Part shown: positions 11,071-21,740 of the stretch, in pieces
How positions within the stretch are numbered: position 1 is the stretch's first letter
Layout: each line of letters begins with the position of its first letter
Origin: Salvia splendens
Lineage: Eukaryota; Streptophyta; Magnoliopsida; Lamiales; Lamiaceae
Assembly (NCBI RefSeq): GCF_004379255.2
Contig: NC_056039.1
Coordinates: 22,395,883-22,459,882 of the forward strand
Direction: 5' to 3'
DNA: 64,000 nucleotides
Notes under the pieces: model-generated
The model's input: the letters and a program-made list of their open reading frames with translations, nothing else
Databases searched by the model: none
What the model was told of the DNA's origin: nothing
Position numbers and translations under genes: made by a program

Positions 11071-11081
11071 AAGAGGGAGAT
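11071..11081 (+). promoter_or_regulatory. Polypurine tract of copia G
   Basis: AAGAGGGAGAT lies directly before the 3' LTR start at 11082. It is the expected plus-strand primer site. Confidence 0.8.
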
Positions 11082-12545
11082 TGTTAGAGTTTGTATACTA
11101 GAAATCACCTTTCGAGTGATTGAATACTGTAAAACTCTATATGTTATTTTCCAAAGGAATGAAACAAATTATTTTTGTCATAATGTTGTTATGTTTTACA
11201 TTTAATGGATGTTTATAGCATATTTAAATGTATAAGCAACGTAACAAAATCTAAGTCTTTGTTTTAGTAGACCGGTTGTGAGAGTCGTCCACTTTAAGGT
11301 AACACGGTCAGTTATGAAAAAAGAAAAATAAGAATTTCACAACCTAGATAGGCCTAGACTACCTATCGTGAAAGGTTGCAATGTCAGTCCGCATATTTTA
11401 AGCCTTACTAAAATAAGATGACATTGGTGTGGTATAGCACTGAATTGGTTCTAACAGCAAGACAAGTCTTTATGCTATCTACTGAAAGACGAGATCTTGA
11501 TAATTAATTTCTTAATCAATGTACGTTAGCATTGAGCGTACGGTATTGATTATGCACTACTTTGACTTACCAAAAGGTGCGGGTTTTTCGTAACCCAAGA
11601 ATCCTGGTATATTGGGTAGTGGTGATTAATATCAAGCGGTGCTAGGGTTGCTATTATATTGAATCGTGCGCGAGGTGAGTCTCGTTTGATAATGTCCACA
11701 AGAGGAGCTCGAAACAAGGTTTTATTATTTGGAACTTAGCTAGTTGGAGTTTGATTACTCTATGAATAATAAATAAGTGTTTTTTGCTAAGTTTACTCTT
11801 GGAGTTAATAATATGTTAATTAATTAAGTCCATAGCAGACATTAATTAATTAATGGACGTTTCTATCTTAAGCGCGGGAAATGAATGACAAACTAATGGA
11901 AACCTGGAATACTTGTAATTTCGGATTTGGATGGGCAGTATAATATTACTTCTGTAGTGACTGCTCGTAATATTCCAATATAAGCTTATATTAAATTATG
12001 GGTTCAATTGAATTAGTAAAAAGCTAATTGGGGGAGGTCATATCCAAATTCTTCCATAGATCCCTGACTGGGCCCAATATGTGACTAAATATAAATAGGA
12101 GAATAAAGGAGAGAGAAAACACTCTCTTATTTTTCACAAAATTTTCGTCCAGCTCCTATCCATCATAGGGGACGATTTTTGCTCTCTCCGTGAGCAGTTT
12201 TCGTCTTCTTTATTTGAGTCCTAGTATTGTGGTGAGATCAGCCCACACTGATATCAGATTACCGTCCGGGAATCAGTCAGAAGATCCGTGGTTTAGTACT
12301 CAAGATTTTCAAGTGGAGAAGGAGCGAGCTATCTTTGATTCTTCAGTGAATCAACGAGGTAAATTGGCTTACTTCGTAGCAAACATGTTTTAGGTGTTAA
12401 TTGCGCTAAAGCATGTTTAAATTCAAGTTATGAGCATGATACATGTGAGAATTACACGAATAAAATTTGTCTAAATAATCTGCTAAATAGATCAGAATTA
12501 TTATGTGATCCATTTGCACGCACGCTTCCGCTGTCTACCCCTTCA
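11082..12545 (+). mobile_element. Copia G 3' LTR, full length
   Basis: It runs TGTTAGAG...CCCCTTCA over 1,464 bases. It is the same family as the LTRs of copia F (22422-23986) and the junction LTR (42916-44451), both in the opposite orientation. A TATA-like TATAAATAG at 12090-12098 is the likely promoter. The short frame at 12190-12393 is LTR sequence, not a gene. Confidence 0.9.
12090..12098 (+). promoter_or_regulatory. TATA-like box in copia G 3' LTR
   Basis: TATAAATAG in an AT-rich promoter-like stretch. The equivalent position in copia F (minus) is 22897-22905, so it is conserved between copies. Confidence 0.5.
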
Positions 12546-12550
12546 AAAGC

Positions 12551-13229
12551 AACCCGAGTGCAACAACGGAAGTTGAATCCGAATATGCGGGAAGAGGTTT
12601 TAAAGGAGATCTTGAAGTTGTTGTCATTAAGAATTATCTATTCGGTGCCTGATAGCGAGTGGGTCAGTCCAGTCCATATGGTCCCTAAGAAGTCGGGAAT
12701 CCAGGTAGTGAAGAATGACAAGAACAAGCTGGTACCCACCCGTTTAGTTACTGGTTGGCGGATGTGTATAGACTATCGCAAGCTGAACGCTGCCACCAGG
12801 AAGGACCCTTTTCCCCTGTCCTTTATTGACCAGATGTTGGAGCGGTTGGCTGTGAGGCTATATTTCTGTTTTCTGGACGGATACAACAACTACTTCCAAA
12901 TCTACGTGGATCTTGAAGACCATGATAAGACCACGTTTACCTGCCCGTTTGGAACCTATGCATATAGGCGGATGCCTTTCGGTCTGTATAATGCTCCAGG
13001 AATGTTCTAACGCTGCATGATGAGCATTTTTTCCGATATGATCGAAGATTGTATAGAAATCGTCATGGACGACTTCATAGTCTACGGAGACTCTTTTGAC
13101 TCATGTCTACGCCACCTAGACGTGGTTCTAGAGAGATGCCAAGCAAGGAACCTGGTCCTAAATTTCGAAAAATGTCATTTTATGGTTACAGAAGGTATCG
13201 TGTTAGGGCATGTGGTTTCAGATAGGTGA
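12551..13229 (+). pseudogene. pol: RT of element A, after the copia insertion
   Basis: It resumes with QQRKLNPNMREEV and runs through SEWVSPVHMVPKKSGIQVV, then GWRMCIDYRKLN, then FCFLDGYNNYFQI, then the catalytic VMDDFIVYGDSF. The last is the MDDF variant of YXDD, also seen in C and D. Stops occur at 13008-13010 and 13227-13229. Confidence 0.88.
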
Positions 13230-13985
13230 ATCTAAGTGGATCAAGCCAAGGTCGAAGTTATATCCAAGCTCCCGTTCCCTACCAACTAGAAGGAGATAAG
13301 ATGTTTTCTAGAACATACAGGTTTTTATCGAAGGTTCATTAAGGACTTTGCCAAAATCGCCCAATCTCTTACCGGACTTCTCCAGAAAGAAGTCAAGGTT
13401 GTCTTTGACAAGCATTGCAAGGCTGCTTTCAACCTCCTCAAGGAAAAGGTGATATCCGCACCAATCATTCGGGCACTTGACTGGGATCACCCCTTCGAGG
13501 TGATGTGTGACGCCAATGACTATGCAGTGGGAGCCGTCCTGGATCAGAAGATTGAGGGAAAGAGATATGTGATATTCTATGCATCGATAACCCTAAACCA
13601 AGCCCAGCGGAACTATGACACCACCAAGAAAGAAATGTTAGCCGTGGAGTAATCATTCGAGAAGTTCTGACAATATTTATTGGGGTCCAAGGTTATCGTC
13701 TATACTGACCATGCAGCTATTAAGTATCTGATTGCCAAGAAGGAATCAAAGCCCCGACTGATCAGATGGGTACTTCTCCTGCAAGAGTTTGATTGGGACA
13801 TGGAAGATAAGCGAAGAGTTGATAACAACATAGCAGATCATCTAAGTAGAATCGTGGAAGAAGGGAGCAGTGAAGATGTGCAGGACAGATTCCCAGAGGA
13901 ACACCTGTGTGAAGTGGTTTTCTCTGCCAGAAGAATCGATTGGGAAGAAGTAATGAAACTTACCAGCCAGGATCACACGACCTAA
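13230..13985 (+). pseudogene. pol: RT thumb/connection and RNase H of element A
   Basis: It reads FYRRFIKDFAKIAQ, then the RNase H core FEVMCDANDYAVGAVL, then NYDTTKKEMLAVE, then [18 protein letters not shown], then ADHLSRI. The catalytic Asp, Glu and Asp positions are all present. At least four stops interrupt it (including 13650-13652 and 13668-13670). Confidence 0.85.
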
Positions 13986-15313
13986 GGAAAAGAAAAAGTT
14001 GGGCAGGAGCCATGGTTTGCCGATCTGGCCAACTACCTAGTAATTGGGGAACATCCAGAGGTACCCAGTATTACGAAGGCTCAGAAGCTAAAAGTCAGAA
14101 GTGAGGCAAAATATTATTTTTGGGACGACCCATACCTGTGGAAAGTAGGAGCCGATCGAGTGATAAGAAGGTACATCCCTGACTGGGAGCAAAGAGAAGT
14201 TTTGATGCATTGCCACTCCTTGGCATGTGGAGGGCATTTCGCGCCCAGGAAGACTGCAAGGAAGGTCCTTGACAGTGGATTGTACTGGCCGACGCTTAAC
14301 AGAGACGCATACGAGTTTTGCAAAAATGGCAACCGTTGTTAACTGACCGGTAGGATCTCTGCACGAGATGAAATGCCACAAGTTCCAGTCATTGTTGGCG
14401 AGGTGTTCGACATCTGGGGTATGGACTTCACCCTTTTCCCTCATCCTATAAAAACTCGTATATTCTGGTAGCAGTTGATTACATCTCTAAGTGGATCGAG
14501 GCCAAAGCAACAAGCACATGTGAAGGAAGAGAGGTTGCCAAGTTTTTGAGGAGCAATATATTCAGCCGATTCAGAGTGCCAAGAAAGATCATATCTGATC
14601 AAGGAACCCACTCTTGTAATCGCACCATCGAAGCATTGATGAAGAGGTATGGGGTTCATCACAGACTGTCTAGCCCCTACCACCCGCAAAGCAACGGTCA
14701 AGCTGAAATTTCTAACCGAGAGATAAAGAGTATCCTAGAAAAAATAGTCAACCCTTCTAGGAAGGACTGGAGCGCAAGGTTGGAAGATGCTCTGTGGGTT
14801 TACATGACAACCTACAAAACGCCGATAGGAATGTCCCCTTACCGCATTATTTTCTGGAAGATGTGTCATTTGCCAGTACGGATTGAACACCGAGCGTACT
14901 GGACAGTGCAACAAGTTAACATGGATGCTAGATCCTGTGAGGAGGAAAGGAAACTGCAGCTACAGGAGTTGGAGGAACTCAGATTAGAGTCGTTTGATTC
15001 AACCATGTGGTACAAGGAAAGGACTAAATTGTGTCACGACAAAAATCTGAGGACCAAAGATCTCCAAGTTGGCCAGAAAGTACTACTCTTCCCGTCACGA
15101 TTGAAGCTAATGCATGGGAAGCTCAAATCAAAATGGACGGGACCATACATCATAACTGCCCTTCGTTCTAATGGAGTAGTGGAAATTTCAGGGAGTACCC
15201 CTAACTCTGAACCATTTATCGTAAATGGACATAGGCTAAAGATATTTAGGGACAACACGGAGGTATGTGTAGTGGAAGAAATTCAACTACACACACACCT
15301 TGATGTCGCCTAA
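13986..15313 (+). pseudogene. pol: Integrase of element A
   Basis: The N-terminal zinc-binding part reads HCHSLACGGHF...ARKVLDSG. Its final motif is damaged: a Cys is replaced by Gly (CKNGNRC), followed by a stop at 14340-14342. The catalytic contexts VFDIWGMDF, ISDQGTHSCN and [12 protein letters not shown] hold the DDE triad. The first lies in a different frame because bases are missing near 14430. The C-terminal part (TKDLQVGQKVLLFPSRLKLM, then KSKWTGPYII) reads openly to a TAA at 15311-15313. It would act on element cDNA in the nucleus. Confidence 0.88.
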
Positions 15314-15950
15314 TGATCAGTAGGATAGGAATTTGAAATCCGTCCCGGTCAGTTTTTTTAGGATAAGAATTTGCATGTGCTGACCAGGTAGAATTTCAAA
15401 TTGCCTAAGGTAGAAGTGTAAATATTGTAAATATTCAGTAGCCTAAATTTTAATGTTAAAGCAAGTGACCAAATTTGAAAATTCAAAAAATATTTTTCGG
15501 AACTTAAATTATATTCGGAGTACGTACTGGCCGAAGCAGTTTCCAAATTGATACAACTCCGAAAATATATTTAAGTGCCCCTTTTATTTTGTTTCCATAC
15601 TTAGTTAATTAAGGGGGAAAGTTTGAATCAAGGAAATTTGAATAGAAGGAAGTTTGAATTGTGTGTCCTTGGGTGCAGCTTTGCAGGTGTAGACTACGAC
15701 TGAGAGGGTGCGTGAGGCAGTGAGGTGACATGCTCCATCCAATCAGCAGCGAGGATCTTCAACCGCCTTCCACCCGAAGCATCGGGACCTGGAGACCGCC
15801 TATCACCGGTCGAAACCCTCAACTGCCTTCACCACTATATAACCCCCAACTGCCTATTCCCTTCACTTTTACAAACCCTTACCTGCATTATCTCCCCTAA
15901 GATACAACCCCCATCGCAGATTACAGAATTTCTAGAAAACTGCCCGAACA
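15314..15950 (+). other. Spacer between integrase and ORF3 of element A
   Basis: About 640 bases with an AT-rich first half and a C-rich second half. The frame at 15725-15948 has no counterpart in the spacers of C and D, so I treat it as noncoding. I see no promoter I could defend. Confidence 0.5.
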
Positions 15951-18722
15951 TGCTCGATGAACCCCCGTCGCCCTTCAGAGAAGAACAGCTAATAGTCCAA
16001 CCACCGGCGGAATCACAGCCAACAGTTCCACAACCACCACCGCAGACGTCGAACCCTCAGGTGGCTCAGATGGTTTCTATCGACGTTCTGACGGCATGTC
16101 TTAAATAGCAAAACCCTAACATGGATTGGAGAACAACGTTGGCGGGCCTGAGTCAACTCCCACTCCCCAAATTCCACCCACTATAATTCATCCCACCACC
16201 GCCCCTACTTCATCAACCCCTACACCCGACAAACCTTCTCCAAAAGAAACCGCACCTTCCGAAACATCAAAACCCTCCCCAAAACAACAAATTGAACCGC
16301 TGGATGTTAGCCCCTTCTCTGCCTACTGTGATCTCGGAGCACAGAAGCAGAAAGGACAACCGAGGAAGAAAAGATAGTGGAGGAGAAAGAGTGTGAAAGA
16401 GGAGGGGAGAAAACTGAGGAGACGCCTATTGCTGGAACCCGTGACTGAATGGGAGAGGAATCTTAATGAAACGGCCAGGAAGCAAGGCCTAATGACTGAT
16501 GACGAATTCCATTCGATTCTAGACGGAGTGACTGGGAGAAGGGAGGATACTACTGAGATGGCTGAGGTATGGAACTCGCATTGAAGGCAGTAGGAGACAG
16601 CAATATATCGGAACCAGAAAGAGAACCAGAGTACGTAGCCCCCCCAGTCAGTAGCAGGAGTGGGCGATGAACAACCAGTGGAGAAGGCACCCGAAGTTCC
16701 AACTGAGGAGCCAAAGTTTGTAGCACCCCCAGTGATCAAACCAAAAGTCTTCAAGAGGAAATTAGTACTGAAGGACGACCCAAAGGCGGAAAGACAGAAG
16801 CCTAAGCGCATTTCGCAAAGGTGCCTAGGGCGAGGGATGACCAGGAAGGAAGGAGCCAACACTGCTTCTGATGCAGTAATAATTTCCAGCGAAAATGAGA
16901 GGACTACTCCTACAAAACCTGAGGCGGAATCCTTGTCGGCTGCCAACTAGGAGGACACCTCAACGACAACAAAAGTGGTAACTTCTACCCCAACTGACCG
17001 GGAGGCGGGAACTCCTACACAACCAAGGGAGGAGACTGTCGAGATGGATGAGGGTCTGGACCTCGAATCAACGACAGTAGAAGAGAGTACACTAGCGGAG
17101 GAGGAGCTTATCATAGCCATGGTGACCAAGCCTACCGCCCAGGAGAAGCCTTCAGAGTCTACCGAGAAGAGGCCAGTGGACGAAGAAGAGGAGGAGAGAT
17201 ACCTCCAGGAAAGGAAGAGAAAGGGGAAGACCCCTGTTAAAGCAAAAACAAAGCAGCAAGAGACCCCACATAGCCAACACCGGAGTAGTGATCAGAGAGC
17301 CTGAGAGGAGGGATCCACCACGTCAACGAGAGGGTAGCGACAACGAATACACCTCGAGTGAAGAGCCAGGTGCAGAGAACGACGTGTTGCTGGAAGAACC
17401 ACCGTGAGTTAGTTCATCCTCCGGTGGAGAGGATGGAGTACTTGCCCTGGCAGGTCAATCTCGATGATGACTTGATGGAGGATATGAAGCATTTTAACAC
17501 CAAAAAGCTTCAGGACGCCATCGATGATAAGGATGACGACAACAAGTAAATTAAAAGCGGCAAGGTACTCCACTTTCCATCCCTCGATGAGTTGGCTGCT
17601 CGTGAACCCTTTCTATCATACATACATGCGTTGGGATTTGATTGACTGTTAGAAAATGGAGACCCCAATATACCCATTAGGTTGGCGAAGGAGTTTTTCA
17701 CCACCTTCGGGTTCCAAGTCACTACTGACCTGGATGAGGTGTCGATAATGTTTAGGGTGTTTGGGAGGGAAGTGAGCATGAGTTTGATAGAGTGGATAGT
17801 TAGGCTTGGTATGTGCAACTTAGAAGAGGCCATAGGGCCTGAATGGAGGAGCAGTGAGAGGGGGATCCCTCGGAGACATGTGGAATTCAATCCCCAGGAG
17901 GCGTGGGAGGAGTTAACCCATCCAGCTGCTGGGAAGTTTGCGTCTACCATATCCCGCTCCATCCATTTCAACAACCCTATCTTGCGCCTCATCCAACTCT
18001 ACTTGGATTAAATCCTGCTAGGACAGACAAACTTTACCGTCCGAACCTCAATGACCAAATTGTACCTTCTATGGTGCGCTAGACGCGGAAGAAGGGTGTA
18101 TCTTGGGTTCTGGACCACCTATCAATGCCATTTGATCGCCACTCATCCTGCGAGAAATCTATCCCTCTGCCATATCTTAGGGGCCTTCGTGAAAAACAAC
18201 ATAGCCACGGTGGAGATGGAGAATTTGTCCCCCATGTTCATGGTGGACCCTCCTGGCCTATTTGATACTCTCTTCTTCACCCGCACAAACACAGTGTATA
18301 TCAGGGAAGGCGTCCCGTGTTTTTACGCCGTGGGTGAAGCCGCGATCCCTACGGGAAGAGTACTGGCTGGCCAGGGAGTCCATGCCCAAGAGCAGAGGCA
18401 GACGAACCTGGAGAGGGCTGTGGCGGAATTGGCAGCTGAAAACAGAAAGGCGCGGGCAGAGTTGGCACGTCTAGCAGATGTGATGGAAGACATATACAAG
18501 GAACTGGCAAGGAGTAGAAGGAGCATCGAGGCCGGGACGAGTGCCCAAGTTGGCAGAAGAAATGAACCAGGTGAATCGACTGAGAACGAGGAGGAAGATG
18601 AGGAGCCTGATGACGACAGAAGTGAACAACCGGACTACGTACCAGTGGAAATGCCTGCACCAAGCTCTACTCCGAGGAGGAGTAGGAGAAACCAATTACC
18701 ACCCACCTTACTGACTAGTTAG
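15951..18722 (+). pseudogene. ORF3 (Athila-type extra ORF) of element A
   Basis: The start MLDEPPSPFREEQLIVQPP is chosen because E's ORF3 shares the following Pro/Ser/Thr-rich region and IEPLDVSPF. The middle is charged and repetitive (16378-17304). At 17682-18011 lies the conserved core: AKEFFTTFGFQVTTDLDE, then FRVFGREVSMSLIEW, then RLGMCNLEEA. At 18051-18260 it continues GRRVYLGFWTTYQCHLIA and ATHPARNLSLCHILGAF. The C-terminus is a coiled coil (AVAELAAENRKARAEL) and an acidic then basic tail. At least seven frame breaks exist. It belongs with the ATHILA ORF-1-like proteins of unknown function. I see no convincing signal peptide or transmembrane segment, so I do not call it env. Confidence 0.8.
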
Positions 18723-18814
18723 TTTTCTTTTTATTTTTTCTGTCTTCTTTTATTTTTTCTGTTTCGATAGAATAAACTGTGTATATATTTTGTTTTGTGG
18801 CGCAAACTCCAATT

Positions 18815-18849
18815 CTCAACACTTAGCCTATCAATAGTCTAAGTGTGAG
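18815..18849 (+). other. 3' region hairpin, A copy 1
   Basis: Arms CACTTAG and CTAAGTG surround CTAT/ATAG with a two-base spacer, so the innermost pair must open to make a loop. It lies 93 bases after the ORF3 stop. Confidence 0.7.
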
Positions 18850-18926
18850 GAGAAAGAGTAATCAAATTTGGCGCATTTTTATCTGCATATGTTTTGTTAT
18901 TTGTTTCTTGTTTTTCTTCTAATACT

Positions 18927-18961
18927 CTCCCACTTAGCCTATTGCATAGTCTAAGTGTGAG
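18927..18961 (+). other. 3' region hairpin, A copy 2
   Basis: Arms CTCCCACTTAG and CTAAGTGTGAG flank a conserved C/T mismatch and the inner stem CTAT/ATAG with loop TGC. It is directly followed by AAGTTTTTAG, giving a 3' arm that resembles the purine-rich end before the LTRs of B and D. Confidence 0.8.
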
Positions 18962-19016
18962 AAGTTTTTAGACGTAGTATGTTTTATCCCTATTATGTTG
19001 TTTTTGTCTGTGTGTC

Positions 19017-19110
19017 TGTCATACTAGCCATCCCATCTTTCCACTTCGCAGCCCATACCTGAGGACATGTACCAGTGAAGTGGGAAGGGGGAGATAACGG
19101 CCAGTACGAC

Positions 19111-19112
<2 letters not shown>
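19017..19112 (+). other. Long imperfect inverted repeat in 3' region of element A
   Basis: GTCATACTAGCC near the left pairs with GGCCAGTACGAC near the right, and CCACTTC pairs with GAAGTGG, leaving a G-rich bulge. It is the reverse complement of 99-197 in element H, with many substitutions that mostly respect the arms. Confidence 0.7.

Positions 19113-19136
<24 letters not shown>
19111..19136. repeat. (AT)n microsatellite, left flank of MITE
   Basis: Thirteen AT units directly before the MITE start AGGG at 19137. Confidence 0.9.
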
Positions 19137-19141
<5 letters not shown>

Positions 19142-19511
19142 TGCGTTAAAGATAGAACCATTCTTAAGTGTAGAACCTAGAACTCTACATATTTTATTCA
19201 TTGGATGAGGAAAAAATGACGGTCAAGATTAAAAATCATACATATTAGACTATGTTTTCACGACATTTCGGACTCAACAAGTGAAAAAACTCACATGTTG
19301 ATGGAAGAATGAATGAAACGAAGAAGAGTCCATGCATGCTTTATTTTTTCACTTATCTGCATTCACCCATTAATAATAGTTTTGGTTGTAATGGGAAGTT
19401 GTTGTGCAAATCAACACCATTGGATTAAAAGATCTAACGACCTCCGTTTGGCATTTGTTCTACGTTTAAGAATGGTTCTACGTTTAAGAATGATTCTATC
19501 TTGATCACAAT

Positions 19512-19514
<3 letters not shown>
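19137..19514. mobile_element. MITE inserted in an AT microsatellite (Micron-like)
   Basis: It starts AGGGTTGCGTTAAAGATAGA and, reverse-complemented from the right, AGGATTGTGATCAAGATAGA. The imperfect terminal inverted repeats extend about 45 bases. A 17-base unit, GTTCTACGTTTAAGAAT, is tandemly doubled in the right arm. There is no coding capacity. AT repeats on both sides (19111-19136, 19515-19544) are the apparent target, as for rice Micron elements. Superfamily is not resolved. Confidence 0.78.

Positions 19515-19544
<30 letters not shown>
19515..19544. repeat. (AT)n then (GT)n microsatellite, right flank of MITE
   Basis: An AT run passing into GTGTGTGTG up to about 19553. The right half of the interrupted microsatellite. 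Confidence 0.85.
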
Positions 19545-19553
<9 letters not shown>

Positions 19554-19554
<1 letters not shown>

Positions 19555-20404
19555 TAGTTTTTTTAGGATTTTGTTTTAGGTCCTTTCCAGGACAGTTTTT
19601 TTAGGACATTTGTTTAATGAATGAGCTTAAAACTCAACTGATTCAATCTGACGGTGAGGGGAATTGAGGGAAATAAAGCATGTTAAACAATGGAAACCAC
19701 CCCCAGTAGATCCTAGTCAGTATATAGGATGCAAGTATGAGAGAAAAGCTCAACCTTAGAGCCAAACACGAAAGCCCTCTTAAATGGTGAGTCAAAGGCC
19801 TAAAGAGGAACCACTTTCAACTAAACACATAGACAAAAGAAGAGTGACTGCCACATGATGTCTAGGGTGAAGTGACTGTGTGTAGCAAAATCCTAAGGGC
19901 ATTAGGAAACTCCCACCCGAAAAAAAATCCTTCCCTTAGAACCCCTTTTTCTAGCCCCTCTTTTAACCCCTATATAACCTACTAGCCATTGGGACTGTGT
20001 GTTTGGAAAGCATGAGGCAGGGAGGCAACTGACCAAGAAGGCGAACTGAGAAGTCTACTGGAAAAGAAAGGCAAGAAGGAAAGAGAAAACAGACCGAGTG
20101 AAACACTTGGTTCCCAAAAAGAGATAAAGGAAAAAGAAGAAAATGACCAGGAAGACATCCGGCCTAAAAAAAAGAAGAAGAAGGAAGAAGAAAATCAAAT
20201 AAGTGGCAAAGCCACCAAGAAGCTTGCTGACCAGTTGAAGAAATCCAAGTAGATCAAGCTAAGTACACACAGCTCCCCTGCATCAGAATAAAGTAGTTTA
20301 GTTTTGAACTTTAGAGCCTTAGGAACATCCACCCCAAACTTTACAAGCCCACGGCCCCGTTACAGATCTTTAAAGACCCTTAGGAGCTACTCGAGAGATC
20401 TAAG
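19554..20404 (+). other. Remaining 3' noncoding region of element A
   Basis: Purine-rich, with a run of AAG/GAAG units near 20185-20235 and no credible ORF. No LTR start (TGATAAG) is reached before the sequence turns into copia RT of the opposite strand near 20404. The 3' LTR of A is therefore lost or displaced. Confidence 0.55.
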
Positions 20405-20575
20405 TCTCTGATTTAGATGCATGCCTAAGACCATAAAGGTCTTCATTAGCTTCCAATCATGTGTTTCTTGCCCTTTATTACATACCCATTAGGATGTTCC
20501 ATGTAGATGATTTCCTCAAGACTTCTATTAATAGAAAGCTATCTTGACAATCATAATACATACATTCTAATTTAT
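20405..20575 (-). pseudogene. pol: Copia RT fragment of copia F
   Basis: Leftward translation gives RSLEEIIYMEHPNGYVIKGK and then KLMKTFYGLRHASKS with a frame break. This matches copia G at 9786-9900 (SLEETIYMEQPEGYAMKGK). No other part of pol is present around it. Confidence 0.75.
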
Positions 20576-21099
20576 GTAAGTTCTGATAGACAGTAGGATA
20601 GAGCAAATCTTGGCACAACGACAGCGAGAAGATGATATTTCTCTTTGGGCATAACCCATTGTCACTGTCTAGCCATTGGAGATCCATATTTACACTTGCA
20701 ATTATACTAGCTCCCACTGACTGACACAGCCTGTAGGTAGTATTGCAAGTCTTGTAAAACATGTTGTCTATCTAAGATTGTAGTTTGGAATCTATCACCT
20801 TTTCAAGGATGAATATCCAAATGAACCAATTCTACATTGTAGTTAAATGGATTATGTTCAAGTTAATCTAAGACCGAGTCTTGCGACACTCTTAGACCCA
20901 TGAACTTGTTATGTTCCTAAGAACGCTCCCACTACGACATGGTTCATACAATCTTAGGTGTTGAAGTTGATTTTATTAGCGCAAAAGTTTCTAATGGTAT
21001 GACTCTTTGGTAATGTGGATTGATTAGGATTCATACATTACTTAGGATTTCTTAGATAAATAAGTTTAACTAAATCCAATTAAATAAGGATTTTCTTAT

Positions 21100-21620
21100 A
21101 TATCATCTTTATCTTAATCTATCTAGGATATAAATCCAAAAGATAAGGATAACTTTGATTAATAGAATTAATTAAAATTAAATTAATCTATTCAAATCCA
21201 TAGGATAAAATAAATTAACATAAATATAAATCCTAATCAATCTAGGATTTATTCTTGAAGTAAATCCATATAAATTCATAGAATTAGATAATATTATATT
21301 ATAATTATTCAAATCTATCTAAGATATATCTAGGAACAAATCCATATAAATCTATAAGATAAGAATAAAATATTATATTATCATTATCCAAATCCATCTA
21401 GAATTTATCTATAAATAAATTCATATAAATTCATAGGATAAGAATAGAATAATATTATCATTATCTAAATCCAGCTAGGATTCATCTAGGAATAAATCCA
21501 TAGGATATAGATAAAAAAAAATTAGATTATTATTTCCAAATATAACTAGGATTCATCTAGGAATAAAATCCATATAAATCCATTAAATTAGGAAAGAATC
21601 TAATTAATCCATGATTTGAT
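21100..21620. repeat. Degenerate AT-rich minisatellite in copia F leader
   Basis: About five diverged copies of a 75-80 base unit containing AAATCCATATAAAT and CTAGGATTCATCTAGGAA-like blocks. Copies of the first block start near 21262, 21342, 21417, 21494 and 21567. Confidence 0.65.
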
Positions 21621-21740
21621 AACAAATCAAATCTTATATAATATATAAAATCCACAAAAGATATATTCAAATCTAATTTCATATTTATCTTGAATTATTT
21701 CCAAAATTGAATCCAAGGATTTGGAAATCCTAATCAAAAT

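Larger units (their letters stand above)
7832..12545 (+). mobile_element. Copia G: internally deleted Ty1/copia element nested in element A
   Basis: A 5 bp target site duplication, AAAGC (7827-7831 and 12546-12550), and LTR termini TGTTAGAG...TTCA define a complete insertion. Only the first ~378 bases of the 5' LTR remain. From there the sequence jumps to the end of the protease/pre-integrase region, so the rest of the 5' LTR, the primer site, gag and most of protease are deleted. Integrase, RT and RNase H follow in copia order, then a purine tract and a full 1,464 bp 3' LTR. Removing it joins the two halves of A's RT in frame. Confidence 0.92.
2645..20404 (+). mobile_element. Element A: Athila-lineage Ty3/gypsy retrotransposon, broken
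   Basis: The order is partial 5' LTR, tRNA-Asp primer site, leader, gag, PR, RT, RNase H, IN, spacer, ORF3 and structured 3' region. Integrase following RT/RNase H is the Ty3/gypsy order. The Asp primer site, TGATAAG LTR family and extra ORF point to Athila. Three later insertions interrupt it: the hAT-like MITE (3642-4664), copia G (7832-12545) and the AT-flanked MITE (19137-19514). Its 3' LTR is missing; the 3' region stops at copia F near 20404. Many stops and frameshifts make it inactive. It is closest to E and H in this window. Confidence 0.9.

Noticed and set aside
12190..12393. 67-residue frame in the copia G 3' LTR
   Set aside because: The equivalent LTR positions in copia F and at 42916-44451 do not keep the frame.
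15951..18722. ORF3 as a retroviral envelope gene
   Set aside because: I see no signal peptide, transmembrane segment or glycosylated ectodomain pattern; similarity among copies is to ATHILA ORF-1-like proteins.
20478..20762. A 94-residue minus-strand frame as a novel gene
   Set aside because: Its lower part overlaps a copia RT match in another frame; the rest has no family similarity I can see.
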